NCBI RefSeq assembly: GCF_021864535.1
Contig: NZ_JAKJIC010000003.1
Span: forward strand, 235,941 to 299,940
Source: Oryzibacter oryziterrae
GTDB lineage: Bacteria > Pseudomonadota > Alphaproteobacteria > Rhizobiales > Pleomorphomonadaceae
Reading direction: 5' to 3'
DNA length: 64,000 bases
The position numbers and the translations under genes were made by a program. Below are positions 1-9,000 of this stretch, piece by piece (the stretch's first letter is position 1; each line of letters starts with the position of its first letter). Under the pieces are notes generated by a model. The model was not told the DNA's origin. It worked only from the letters and a program-made list of their open reading frames with translations, and did not search any database.

Positions 1-809
1 ATCACTTGCAGACCGGCCGCGTGCGCGGCGTCGACCATGGCGAGCGCCTCGGTGAGGCCGCCGGTCTTGTCCAGCTTGACATTGACGGCGTCATAGCGCG
101 CGGCGAGGCGCGGGATCTCGGCGCTGGTATGGGCGCTTTCGTCGGCACAGATGGGAACCGGGCGGGGCAGGCCGGCGAGGCCGTCGTCGGCTCCGGCGGG
201 CAGGGGCTGCTCGATCAGCGCGACACCGGCTTCGAGGCAGGCAGCCATCATCGGGGCGAAGGTTTCCAGCGTCCAGCCTTCGTTGGCATCGACGATGATG
301 CGGCTCGCGGGCGCGCCTTCGCGGACGGCGAACAGGCGATCGCGATCGCCTTCGCCCCCGAGCTTGATCTTGAGGAGCGGGCGTTCCGCGGCGGCGCGCG
401 CGGCCTGCCGCATGCTCTCGGGTGTGCCGAGCGACAGGGTGAAGGCGGTGGTGACCGGCTTGGGCGGTGGCAGGTTGAGAAGGGCGGCGGCGCTGAGGCC
501 GAGGCTCTTGGCTTCGAGATCGATCAGCGCGCAATCGAGGGCATTGCGGGCCGCGCCGGCGGGCATGGCCGCGCGCAGGGCGTGACGATCCCCGCCGCTC
601 TCGACGAAGGTGGTCATGGCCTCGATGGCAGCGACGACCCCCTCGACCGTCTCGCCATAGCGGGCATAGGGCACGCATTCGCCGCGGCCGGAATGGCCAC
701 CGGACGCGATGGTGGCGACCACGACGACCGCCTCGGTTTTCGACCCGCGAGAGATGGTGAAAGAGCCGGCGATGGGAAAGCGTTCGACGGTGCAGGACAG
801 GCGGCGCAA
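1..809 (-). CDS. Dipeptide epimerase (L-Ala-D/L-Glu epimerase type), enolase superfamily, 3' part outside window
   Basis: The minus strand codes from a TTG at 809 (AGGAG Shine-Dalgarno at 816-820) to the window edge, giving about 269 residues of an enolase-superfamily enzyme. Visible landmarks are the K-x-K pair K147/K149 in LLKIKLG, metal ligands D174 (IIVDANEGW), E200 (ALIEQP) and D223 (ICADES), and NVKLDKTGG around K245/K248. This order is that of the muconate-lactonizing/dipeptide-epimerase subgroup, which epimerises L-Ala-D-Glu released from peptidoglycan. The last roughly 50-60 residues of a typical 320-330-residue member are missing. Substrate is inferred from the subgroup; other dipeptides are possible. 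It is divergent from the lipid-transport operon. Confidence 0.85.
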   Translation of the reverse strand, partial: MRRLSCTVERFPIAGSFTISRGSKTEAVVVVATIASGGHSGRGECVPYARYGETVEGVVAAIEAMTTFVESGGDRHALRAAMPAGAARNALDCALIDLEAKSLGLSAAALLNLPPPKPVTTAFTLSLGTPESMRQAARAAAERPLLKIKLGGEGDRDRLFAVREGAPASRIIVDANEGWTLETFAPMMAACLEAGVALIEQPLPAGADDGLAGLPRPVPICADESAHTSAEIPRLAARYDAVNVKLDKTGGLTEALAMVDAAHAAGLQV

Positions 810-982
810 GGGCGGCTCCTCAACTTGATCTGCGCAAGACATAGCTTGCCGGGCGCTGCGACGCTACCGGCTTGCGACGCGTGGCGCGTCAAGGCGGATC
901 CACTGGGCACGGGGACAATTTCTAGCCTTGATTTCATGCTGCAACGCCCTTCAATGGCTGTGAGAGATTCCAAGGAGTGGAC

Positions 983-2131
983 ATGGGGGCGGCGTCTGTC
1001 AGTGGCGAGCATGCCGGCATCGGAGAACGCGCCGATGCCGATGGGCATGCCATTTCCCTGACGGGCGACTGGACGCTGGATACCGTGGGTTCGGCGGCGG
1101 ACATGCTGGCCAAGGCCTATCTGCCGCAAGGCGGTGTGCTGGTGATTGACGGGGCGTCGATCGGCCGCCTGGATACGGCCGGCGCCTGGGTGGTCGAGAA
1201 GGCCCGGCGGCAGTTCGTGGCATCGGGTGTGACGGTGCGTTTCGAAGGCTTTCCGCCATCGGCGCGCACGCTGCTGGCGGCGGTGGAGCCGCTGGCCGAG
1301 AAGCCCTTGCCGGTGCCGGCCAAGGAGCTGCCGCTCAAGTGGCTGCTGAGCCGGGTTGGCCAGGAAACCGCGGAACTGGTGGTCGATGCCGTGGCCATTC
1401 TCGCCATGCTTGGCGAGGTGATCGTCTCCTTCGCGGGCATGCTGACCTTCCGGCGGCGGATGCGCTGGCCGGCGCTGTTCAGCCATGTGGGGCGGACCTC
1501 GATGCAGGCGGTGCCGATCATCGGGCTGATGAGCTTCCTGATCGGCATGATCATTTCCCAGCAGGGCGGCTTCTATCTGCATACCTATGGCGCCGATGTG
1601 CTGGTGGTGGATCTGGTGGGCGTGCTGACCTGCCGCGAGATCGGCGTGCTGCTGACGGCGATCATGGTGGCGGGCCGGTCCGGCTCGGCCTTCACGGCTG
1701 AAATCGGCTCGATGAAGATGCGCGAAGAGATCGACGCCATGAGCGTGCTCGGCCTGTCGCCGGTGGATGTGCTGGTGCTGCCGCGCCTGACGGCGCTGGC
1801 GATTGCGCTGCCGATCCTGACGCTGGTGGCTGACCTGAGCGCCATGGCCGGCGCCTGGGTGGTGGCGCTGTTCTATATCGGCATCCCCACCGACGTGTTC
1901 ATCGAACGGCTGCATGTGTCGCTGACGGTGACGCAGGTGATGATCGGTTTCACCAAGGCGCCGTTCATGGCGGCGATCATCGGTCTGGTGGCCTGTTCGG
2001 AGGGCATGAAGGTGAAGGGCTCGGCGGAATCGCTGGGCGAACACACCACGGCCTCGGTGGTGAAGGCGATCTTCATGGTGGTGGTCACCGACGGCGTGTT
2101 CGCCATCGCCTTTGCGACGCTGGGGATATGA
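983..2131 (+). CDS. mlaE: MlaE-family lipid ABC transporter permease with N-terminal STAS-like domain
   Basis: This is the inner-membrane permease of an MCE-type phospholipid transporter, 382 residues. An ATG at 983 has AAGGAG at 972-977; a GTG at 977 is in frame but overlaps that Shine-Dalgarno. Residues about 18-100 resemble a STAS domain, an N-terminal fusion common in alphaproteobacterial MlaE proteins and likely to contact the ATPase. Residues 110-382 are the permease with several hydrophobic segments, including the coupling-helix region AEIGSMKMREEIDAM. The stop overlaps the ATPase start (ATGA), so the two are translationally coupled. The complex probably moves phospholipid between inner and outer membranes; direction cannot be read from sequence. 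Confidence 0.92.
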   Translation: MGAASVSGEHAGIGERADADGHAISLTGDWTLDTVGSAADMLAKAYLPQGGVLVIDGASIGRLDTAGAWVVEKARRQFVASGVTVRFEGFPPSARTLLAAVEPLAEKPLPVPAKELPLKWLLSRVGQETAELVVDAVAILAMLGEVIVSFAGMLTFRRRMRWPALFSHVGRTSMQAVPIIGLMSFLIGMIISQQGGFYLHTYGADVLVVDLVGVLTCREIGVLLTAIMVAGRSGSAFTAEIGSMKMREEIDAMSVLGLSPVDVLVLPRLTALAIALPILTLVADLSAMAGAWVVALFYIGIPTDVFIERLHVSLTVTQVMIGFTKAPFMAAIIGLVACSEGMKVKGSAESLGEHTTASVVKAIFMVVVTDGVFAIAFATLGI

Positions 2132-2928
2132 GCATGAGCGATCCGGCAGCGCAGCAGGCGGGGAACGGACGGGATGCGGTGATCTCGGCGCGCGGACTGC
2201 AGGTGGGGTTCGGCGGCAAGTTCATCCTCGATGGCCTTGATATCGACGTCTGGCGTGGCGAGATCCTCGGCGTTGTCGGTGGTTCCGGCACGGGCAAATC
2301 GGTGCTGCTGCGGACCATCATCGGGCTCAATCACCGGCAGGGCGGGACAGTGGCGCTGTTTGGGCAGGACATCGACGCGGCGAGCCAGCAGGAGCGGGTG
2401 CAGATCGGCCGCCGTCTCGGCGTGTTGTTCCAGCAGGGCGCGCTGTTCTCCTCGCTGACGGTGCTGGAAAATGTGGCGGTGCCGATGCGCGAACATCTGC
2501 ATCTGCCGAGTGAGCTGGTGGACGAGCTGGCGCGGCTGAAGATCGAGCTGGCGGGCCTGCCGTCCGATGCTTGCGGCAAATATCCGTCGGAGCTTTCGGG
2601 CGGCATGATCAAGCGCGCGTCGCTGGCGCGGGCGCTGGCGCTCGACCCGGACGTGGTGTTTCTCGACGAGCCGACGGCGGGGCTGGACCCGATCGGCGCG
2701 GCGGAGTTCGACCAGTTGATCCTGAAGCTGCGCGAGACCCTCGGCCTGACCGTGTTCATGGTGACACACGACCTCGACAGTCTTGTGGAGATAACGGACC
2801 GGATCGCCGTATTGGGCAACAAGAAAGTGCTGGTGGATGGTACGTTCAAGGAACTCAAGTCGGTCGACCATCCTTGGGTGGACGCGTATTTCAACGGCCC
2901 GCGCGCCGAACATCTGATCCTGAAATAG
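2128..2928 (+). CDS. mlaF: MlaF-family ABC transporter ATP-binding protein
   Basis: Cytoplasmic ATPase of the MCE transporter, 266 residues. Walker A is GGSGTGKS at 51-58, the Q-loop lies near 102, the ABC signature LSGGM is at 156-160, Walker B VVFLDEP starts at 176, and the switch histidine is H214 (FMVTHDL). Length and motif spacing fit MlaF. The start overlaps the permease stop by 4 bp; an in-frame ATG six bases later is an alternative start. It is followed after 9 bp by the MCE protein gene, so the operon encodes the core MlaE-F-D complex in order. Confidence 0.95.
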   Translation: MSMSDPAAQQAGNGRDAVISARGLQVGFGGKFILDGLDIDVWRGEILGVVGGSGTGKSVLLRTIIGLNHRQGGTVALFGQDIDAASQQERVQIGRRLGVLFQQGALFSSLTVLENVAVPMREHLHLPSELVDELARLKIELAGLPSDACGKYPSELSGGMIKRASLARALALDPDVVFLDEPTAGLDPIGAAEFDQLILKLRETLGLTVFMVTHDLDSLVEITDRIAVLGNKKVLVDGTFKELKSVDHPWVDAYFNGPRAEHLILK

Positions 2929-2937
2929 GGGAGATCC

Positions 2938-4593
2938 ATGGAGTCCCGGGCGAATTACGCGGCAATCGGCGCCTTTGTGCTGGCCATGCTGGCTGTCGGC
3001 ATCGGCATGCTCGCCTGGCTGGCCAATGCGGGCAAGAGTTCCGACCAGGCGCCGGTTCGCGTTGTCTTCGCCGGATCGGTGACGGGCCTCAGCGTCGGCT
3101 CTTCGGTGCTGTTCAACGGCATCAAGATCGGCGAGGTGCAGGATCTCAGCCTCGACCCGAAGGACCCGCGCACGGTGGTGGGCGTCATTCGCGTCGACCG
3201 GGCCATCCCGCTCAAGACCGACACGCGCGCCATCCTGTCCTATCAGGGGCTGACGGGCGCGGCCAACCTGCAGCTCGAAGGCGGATCGCGCAATGCGCCG
3301 CTGCTGTTCGATTCGGTTGAGGGGCGCATTCCGACCATCCAGGCGGAGATCTCGCCCTTCCAGGACATTCTGGAGAGCGCGCGCAATGTGCTGAACCGCG
3401 CCGACAATGCCATGGGGGCGATCGACGACTTCATCTCCGAGAACGGGCCGGCCTTCAATCACATGGTCAACAACGCCGAGAAGTTCACGGCGGCGCTGGC
3501 GGACAATTCGGACGGCATCGGGCAGGCGCTGGCCAGCGTGTCGGAGGCGGCGACCTCGATCCACGACATTGCCGTCAACCTGAAGGGCAGCACCCAGCGG
3601 GCGGAAGAACTGCTGAACGCGGTTGATCCGGCCAAGGTGGCGGAGATCGTCGACCAGCTGAAGCAATCGTCGGAGAAGCTGAACGCGGTGCTGGACCGGG
3701 CCAACACGGTCGCGGGGGGCATCGACCCCAAGGCGGTCAACGACGTGATGGCCAACATTTCCGATGCCGCCAAGACGTTGGACACGACGGTGGCAAAGGC
3801 GCATGACGTGCTGGCGGCGCTCGATCCCAAGGACGTCGATGGGCTGGTTGCCAGCCTGACCGAGACGGCGCAATCGATCAAGGACACAGCCAAGCGGGCA
3901 TCGGACCTCATGGCGGCGGTGGACCAGAGCAAGGTGCAGTCGATCATGGGATCGGTTGACACTGCGACCAAGAACATCGCCGACGTGTCGTCGACGCTGG
4001 GCGGCGTGGTGGACCGGACGCGCGAGGCGGTGGCCTCGATCGGCGAGGTGGTCGGCGCGGTTGATCCGACCAAGGTGCGGTCGACGGTGGACGACGTGTC
4101 GGCCTTCGCCGGATCGCTCAAGGATTATACGCCGCGCATCGACGCGATCCTGGCCGATGTGAAGACGGCGTCGGCGAGCCTTGCCGATCTGGGCAATACC
4201 ATCAAGGCGCATCAGGGTGATGTGGACGTGACGATCACCAATGCCAAGCATCTGGTGGAACAGCTCAACGGCATTGCCGAGCGGACCGATGGGGTTGTTG
4301 CGAAGGTCGACAAGTATGTGGACGGCGACGGGCAGGGCCTCGTCAAGGAGGCGACCGAGGCGGCCAAGTCGATCCGCGAGATCGCCGATACGCTGAACGC
4401 CAAGATCGGGCCGATCACCGACAATGTGGCGCGCTTCTCCGGCCGCGGGCTCGACAGCGTGACGCAACTGTCGGAAGAAGGACGGCAGGCGCTGGCGCGG
4501 CTCGAACGGGTGCTCGCCAGTGTCGAGCAGAATCCGCAGCAGTTCATCTTTGGCGGGGACAGCGTTCCCGAATATGGCGGCCGGCGCAAATAG
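2938..4593 (+). CDS. mlaD: MCE-domain protein (MlaD-like) with long repeat-rich helical C-terminus
   Basis: Membrane-anchored substrate-binding subunit of the lipid transporter, 551 residues and so far longer than the roughly 180-residue E. coli MlaD. A membrane segment spans about 8-30 and a single MCE domain about 40-116. The remaining 430 residues are predicted alpha-helical and repetitive: a 33-residue unit beginning DPxxV recurs at 230, 263, 296 and (less regularly) 329. By analogy with other MCE proteins the tail may form a periplasmic tube or needle. A Shine-Dalgarno GGGGAG lies just before the ATG. The lipoprotein gene follows 12 bp downstream. Confidence 0.92.
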   Translation: MESRANYAAIGAFVLAMLAVGIGMLAWLANAGKSSDQAPVRVVFAGSVTGLSVGSSVLFNGIKIGEVQDLSLDPKDPRTVVGVIRVDRAIPLKTDTRAILSYQGLTGAANLQLEGGSRNAPLLFDSVEGRIPTIQAEISPFQDILESARNVLNRADNAMGAIDDFISENGPAFNHMVNNAEKFTAALADNSDGIGQALASVSEAATSIHDIAVNLKGSTQRAEELLNAVDPAKVAEIVDQLKQSSEKLNAVLDRANTVAGGIDPKAVNDVMANISDAAKTLDTTVAKAHDVLAALDPKDVDGLVASLTETAQSIKDTAKRASDLMAAVDQSKVQSIMGSVDTATKNIADVSSTLGGVVDRTREAVASIGEVVGAVDPTKVRSTVDDVSAFAGSLKDYTPRIDAILADVKTASASLADLGNTIKAHQGDVDVTITNAKHLVEQLNGIAERTDGVVAKVDKYVDGDGQGLVKEATEAAKSIREIADTLNAKIGPITDNVARFSGRGLDSVTQLSEEGRQALARLERVLASVEQNPQQFIFGGDSVPEYGGRRK

Positions 4594-4605
4594 CAGGGGG
4601 CAGGC

Positions 4606-5217
4606 GTGACGTTCAGGTGGATTCGACTGGGAGTTCTGGGTCTTGCGGGTCTCGCGCTGGCGGGCTTGAGCGGCTGTTCGACCCTGAGCGGCGGCGGCGC
4701 TGCCCCGTCGATCTTCGATCTGGATGCCCCCACGGATTTCGGCGGGCTGAAGGGCAAGGCGGCGGTGCAACTGCTCGTCCCCAAGCCGAGCGTCAGCGAC
4801 GCATTGGCGTCATCGCGCGTGGCGGTGCGGCAGGGTGGGGCGGAGATCGCCTATTTCCCCGGGGTGACCTGGAGCGACGAGGTGCCCTCGCTGATCCAGA
4901 CGACGCTGACGCGCGCTTTCGAGAATTCCGGCGCGGTGAAGGCGGTGGGGCGGCCGGGCGAGAGTCTGGCGATCGACGACCAGGTGATCGTTGATGTCCG
5001 CGCCTTTGAGCTGGATGTGAGCCAGGCGCCGGTGGGCCATGTGGTGCTGGGGGTCAAGCTGCTCGACGACCGGAACGGCAAGGTGCGGGCAACCAAGGTA
5101 TTCGACGTGTCGGTTCCTGCAACGACGGATGCGGCCAAGCCCGCGATTGCGGCACTCAACAAGGCCTCGGAAGAGGCGGTGCGGCAAGTGGTGGCCTGGA
5201 CGGTCGAGGTGCTCTGA
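4606..5217 (+). CDS. ABC-type transport auxiliary lipoprotein (PqiC/ABC_trans_aux type)
   Basis: A 203-residue protein starting at GTG 4606 with AGGGGG upstream. The N-terminus is a lipoprotein signal ending in the lipobox LSGC, with C24 as the lipidated residue. The rest fits the auxiliary lipoprotein family that accompanies MCE transporters and is related to E. coli PqiC: a short beta/alpha domain with the FPGVTWSDEVPSL region typical of the family. It is the last gene of the four-gene operon and presumably sits in the outer membrane as the end station for the MCE tube. No clear terminator is visible after it. Confidence 0.88.
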   Translation: MTFRWIRLGVLGLAGLALAGLSGCSTLSGGGAAPSIFDLDAPTDFGGLKGKAAVQLLVPKPSVSDALASSRVAVRQGGAEIAYFPGVTWSDEVPSLIQTTLTRAFENSGAVKAVGRPGESLAIDDQVIVDVRAFELDVSQAPVGHVVLGVKLLDDRNGKVRATKVFDVSVPATTDAAKPAIAALNKASEEAVRQVVAWTVEVL

Positions 5218-5444
5218 GGGACGACGGTTGGCCAAGGCCGGTTAAGCTTGACTGGCATGGCTTTGCTGCCGTCTCCGTCGCCGGGATGGCCTCGATCGGC
5301 GATGCGTCCTCTCTGTTATACTTGGTCCGTGAAGCAATTTCCAAATTAGACTGTTGCCGCCTTTGTGACGGGTTGTGATACAACAGTGCGCGAGACTGTT
5401 CCCTTTGGAACAAAATTGCAGCCGTATTTGCGGATAATCTCTCT

Positions 5445-5472
5445 AATACAAGGTGTATCCATACCTTGTATT
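5445..5472 (+). promoter_or_regulatory. 28-bp interrupted palindrome in the leader of the secreted-repeat gene
   Basis: Perfect 10-bp arms AATACAAGGT (5445-5454) and ACCTTGTATT (5463-5472) flank an 8-bp spacer and end 12 bases before the start codon at 5485. A second, shorter palindrome TGTTCC-CTTT-GGAACA lies at 5397-5412. Position and perfection suggest an operator for a dimeric repressor or an mRNA hairpin next to the ribosome-binding site. The regulator is unknown. Confidence 0.55.
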
Positions 5473-5484
5473 TGGGAGGTAAAA

Positions 5485-5844
5485 ATGAACTTTTCCTATT
5501 TCGGTCGCTCTCTCTGTGCCGCGGCTCTTGGACTTGCCGCTTTCTCGTCACCGGTCCTGGCCGCGGAGATGGTCAAGGACAAGGGCGGCATGACCCTCTA
5601 CACGTTTGATGCGGACAAGGACGGCCAGTCCACCTGCTATGATACTTGCGCCACCAACTGGCCGCCTTATGTCGGGAAGGCCGACGAAAAGGCTGCCAAG
5701 GGCTGGACGCTCGTTCCCCGGACGGACGGCGCTCAACAGTGGGCCTATGACGGCAAGCCGACCTACACCTACATGGCTGACAAGGCGGCCGGCGACGCCA
5801 AGGGGGATGGCGTTGAGGGCAAATGGCACGTGATTGCCAAGTGA
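5485..5844 (+). CDS. Secreted repeat protein, COG4315 / lipoprotein_15-like (unknown function)
   Basis: A 119-residue exported protein. The ATG at 5485 follows GGGAGGT at 5474-5480 at good spacing; longer in-frame starts have no such site. A Sec signal runs to about A27 (VLAAE). The mature part contains two copies of the family unit, each with a W/Y-rich turn (MTLYTFDADKDG..., then QWAYDGKPTYTYMADKA...) and paired cysteines in STCYDTCATNWPP. The COG4315 family is small, periplasmic or surface-exposed and of unknown role. It is a monocistron between the palindrome at 5445-5472 and a terminator at 5922-5960, which suggests regulated expression. Confidence 0.88.
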   Translation: MNFSYFGRSLCAAALGLAAFSSPVLAAEMVKDKGGMTLYTFDADKDGQSTCYDTCATNWPPYVGKADEKAAKGWTLVPRTDGAQQWAYDGKPTYTYMADKAAGDAKGDGVEGKWHVIAK

Positions 5845-5921
5845 CGGGCCGCTTGTGAGATAGCTGCCTCAAGCCTTTTGCCGGCTACCGTCTGGAGCGC
5901 TTTCCCGCGTGACAGACAATA

Positions 5922-5960
5922 AAAAACGCAGCCCGTTCAGTTTGAGCGGGCTGCGTTTTT
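5922..5960. terminator. Bidirectional rho-independent terminator
   Basis: Fourteen-base arms, AAAAACGCAGCCCG (5922-5935) and CGGGCTGCGTTTTT (5947-5960), enclose an 11-base loop and give a T-run on both strands. It lies between the secreted-repeat gene (plus) and the end of the giant GPR-like gene (minus). Confidence 0.9.
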
Positions 5961-6032
5961 CGTTGTGGCTTCCGGTGATCTCACTCGCCCGAGCCATTCG
6001 GCCCCGGCGAGTGATTGATGCGTGCTGGCGGA

Positions 6033-9000
6033 TCAGCCGAGCTTGCCGCTGGCGTGGGCCAGCATGGTGTAGACCTTGCCGGTGTCCGAGTTGAGGTAGC
6101 TGGCTGCCAGCCCGCCGTCCGGATCCTTGGCGGCGGCGTCCTCGTAGAGGGCGCTGAAGTGGTCGATGTAGCGATCGACGGCCACGCGGAACTCGCTGTC
6201 GCGCTGATACTTGCGACGGATTTCGTCGAAGGTCTGCTGGCCCTGCAGGGTGTAGAGCCGGCGGGTGAAGACGTGCGTCTCGCCCTTGCGATAGCGGTTC
6301 CAGAGGTCGACGAAGGCGTCATTGTCGATGGCGCGCGCGATGTCGACCGAGAGCGAGTTCAGGCTCTCGATGGTGCTCGATGCCTTGCGGGCAGGTTCCG
6401 AAGCCCGCGAGCTGGGTGCCGGACGATCGGCGTCGTCAGACACGCGGCGCAGGAGGTCGGAAATCCAGCCGGTGCGTTCGCCCGACGGGGCGGCCTTGGC
6501 TTCCGCACGACGGTCGTCGGGGAAGTCGAAGCCGGTGGTGCGGCTCGGCTGGATCGTTGCCCGCGGAGCGGTACGAACCGGTTCCGGCGCAGCCGGCAGC
6601 GACGCGGCGATCGAGCGCGGGGCAGGGGCCGGCGCACTGACCGCAGCGGCGGCGACCGGCTTGCTGACCGGAGCCTGGCGCGACACGATCTCGCTCAGTT
6701 CGTTGAGCGCGCGGATCTGCTCGCTGACGACGCGGCGCATGGCGGCGGCGTGCTGGGTGGTTTCTTCCGGCAGATCGAGGATGCCGCGGCTGATGTCGGC
6801 GCGGATTTCCTCGAGTTCGCGGTTGACCGCACGGGTGGCCTTGCGCATTTCCTCAGCCGTTTCGGCGAAGCGATTGACCGCCGAACCGATGGAGCTGTTG
6901 ATCTCGGCGACGAGCTGGTCGCGCACGGTCTCGATGGTTTCCTGGGTCTTGCGACCTTCCTGTTCGGCGGTGCCGCTCAGCGACTGCAGCTGATCGGTGA
7001 GTGCGCCGGTGGTGGATTCCATGTTGCGCGTGATCTGGTAGCCGACGTCGCGGGCGCGGCGCTCGGCGTTGCTGAGCGTCTCGTGGATCATGCCCGAGAT
7101 GCCCTGGAGGTTCTCGGCGAGTTCGCCGGACTTCTCCTGCAGCACGGCGGCGATCTGTTCGAGGGCCGCCTGACGCTCGCCGATGACGCCGTCCATGGAC
7201 GCGCCGACGTTGGACAGGGCGCGGGTAGCGCTCTGCAGATCCTGCGTCTGGCGGGCGAAGGTGTCGGCAATGCGGCTGATCTCCGTCAGCACGCTGTCCG
7301 AGACGCCCTGCAGCGCGGCGGCATTGTCGGCGATCGAGCGGCTGGACGCGGCGGTGTCTTCGACCACGCGGTCAACGACGGTGCGCAGGTCGCCGGTCTG
7401 GGCGCTGAGGTTGCGTTCCAGACGCGAGAGGTTGACGCTGGCCTGATCGAGGATGCCCTGCAGGGAGCGGTTGGCCACGTCGATCTGTTCGAGCGTGCCG
7501 GTCACGTCGGACTGGACGCGCGCGGCGGTGGCGTCGAGCGACTGCATGACGTCGCCGCTCTGCTGCTCCAGCGTGGCGACCAGCGACCGGGTGACCGTGG
7601 TGAGGCTGCGGGCAGCTTCCTGGCCACGTTCGGCGATGGCACGGCTGACGTTGTCGCCATTCTCGGCGAGGGCGGCCAGCACGTCGGTGGCAGCGCCGCG
7701 GACCTGGGCGGCGATTTCCTCGCCCCGGCCGCCAACGGTGTTGTTGAGGGCGGCGGTGCCTTCGAGGAAGGCGGTGGCGAGTTCGGCGCCGCGGCCGTCC
7801 AGCAGCTCGGCCAGTTCGGCCATGCGGCTCGACACGAGGTCGACGACCTGCTCGGCGCGGCCGTTGAGGCCGTCGGTGGCGGCAGTGGTCCGCTCGGACA
7901 GGACGGCTTCCAGTTCGCGCGTGGCATCGGCCAGACGCTCGGTGGCGCTGGTGATGGCGGCGGCGAGCAGTTCGGCGGCCTTGTCGGTCTCGCCGGAGAG
8001 GCGCGTGGTGATGTCCTCGACCGAGCCGATGAGGTTCGAGCGCAGGCGGGCGGTCTCGCCGGCCAGGCGATCGGTAACTTCGTCGACGGCGCCGACCAGA
8101 TTGACGCGCGCCTTCTCGCTCTCCATGGACATGCGACCGGCCACTTCGTCGACCGAGCCGATGACGGCGTCGCGGACGCGCTGGCTTTCGTCGATCAGGC
8201 GGCCTTCGACGGCGGTGATCGCCTCGTAGACGTTCTCGCGGGCCTTCTGGCTCTCGGTGCTGAGCACCTCGGTGATGGTGGACGACAGTTCTTCGAGGGC
8301 GCCGCGCGCTTCGTCGCGCAGACGGGCGATGCGGTCTTCGGCGCCGGACAGCGAGCCGGAGACGGCCTCACTGGTGCGCAGGCCTTCCGACGACAGGCGC
8401 TCGGCCGCGCCGTCGATGGCGGAGATCACCACCGAGCGCACGCTTTCGCTCTCGTTGGCCAGGCGTTCGGAGACGCCGTCCAAGAGGCCCGAGAGGATGT
8501 CGCGAGCCCGGCTCGAGCTGCCTTCGAGCTCGACGGTGGCGCCCTGCATGGTCTCGGTGACGATGTCGCGAGCCAGAGCGGCCTGCTCATGCAGCTTCTC
8601 GGCGGCCGTGGTGACCGAGCCGAGCAGTTCTTCGCGAGCCCGGGCGCTTTCGCGCTGGAGCACGGAAGCGGCGTTGATGAGCGCGCGGGCCAGTTCCTCG
8701 CGGGCGGTCTCGGTCTGGCTGCCGAGCGTGTCGACGATCGCCGAAAGGCGCTGGGTAAGCGAGATTTCGAGCGAGTTGGCGCGGCTGTCGAGTGTTTCGG
8801 CGACCTCGAACACCTTGGAGCCGAGCGAGACGTTGATCTCGGCGACCTTGTCGGCGAGGGTCTCGGTGAACTCTTCGGTCTTGCGCTGCAGCGAGCGACC
8901 CACGGCCTCGAGGCGGCCTTCGATGGCGTCGACCATCTCGGACTGACCGGACGAGAAGGCCTGGGCCAGATCGCGGGTGCGGGCCATGAGAGTTTCGGTG

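Noticed and set aside
1873..4770. 965-codon minus-strand open frame
   Set aside because: Antisense to mlaE, mlaF, mlaD and the lipoprotein gene; Arg/His-rich shadow of high-GC coding sequence.
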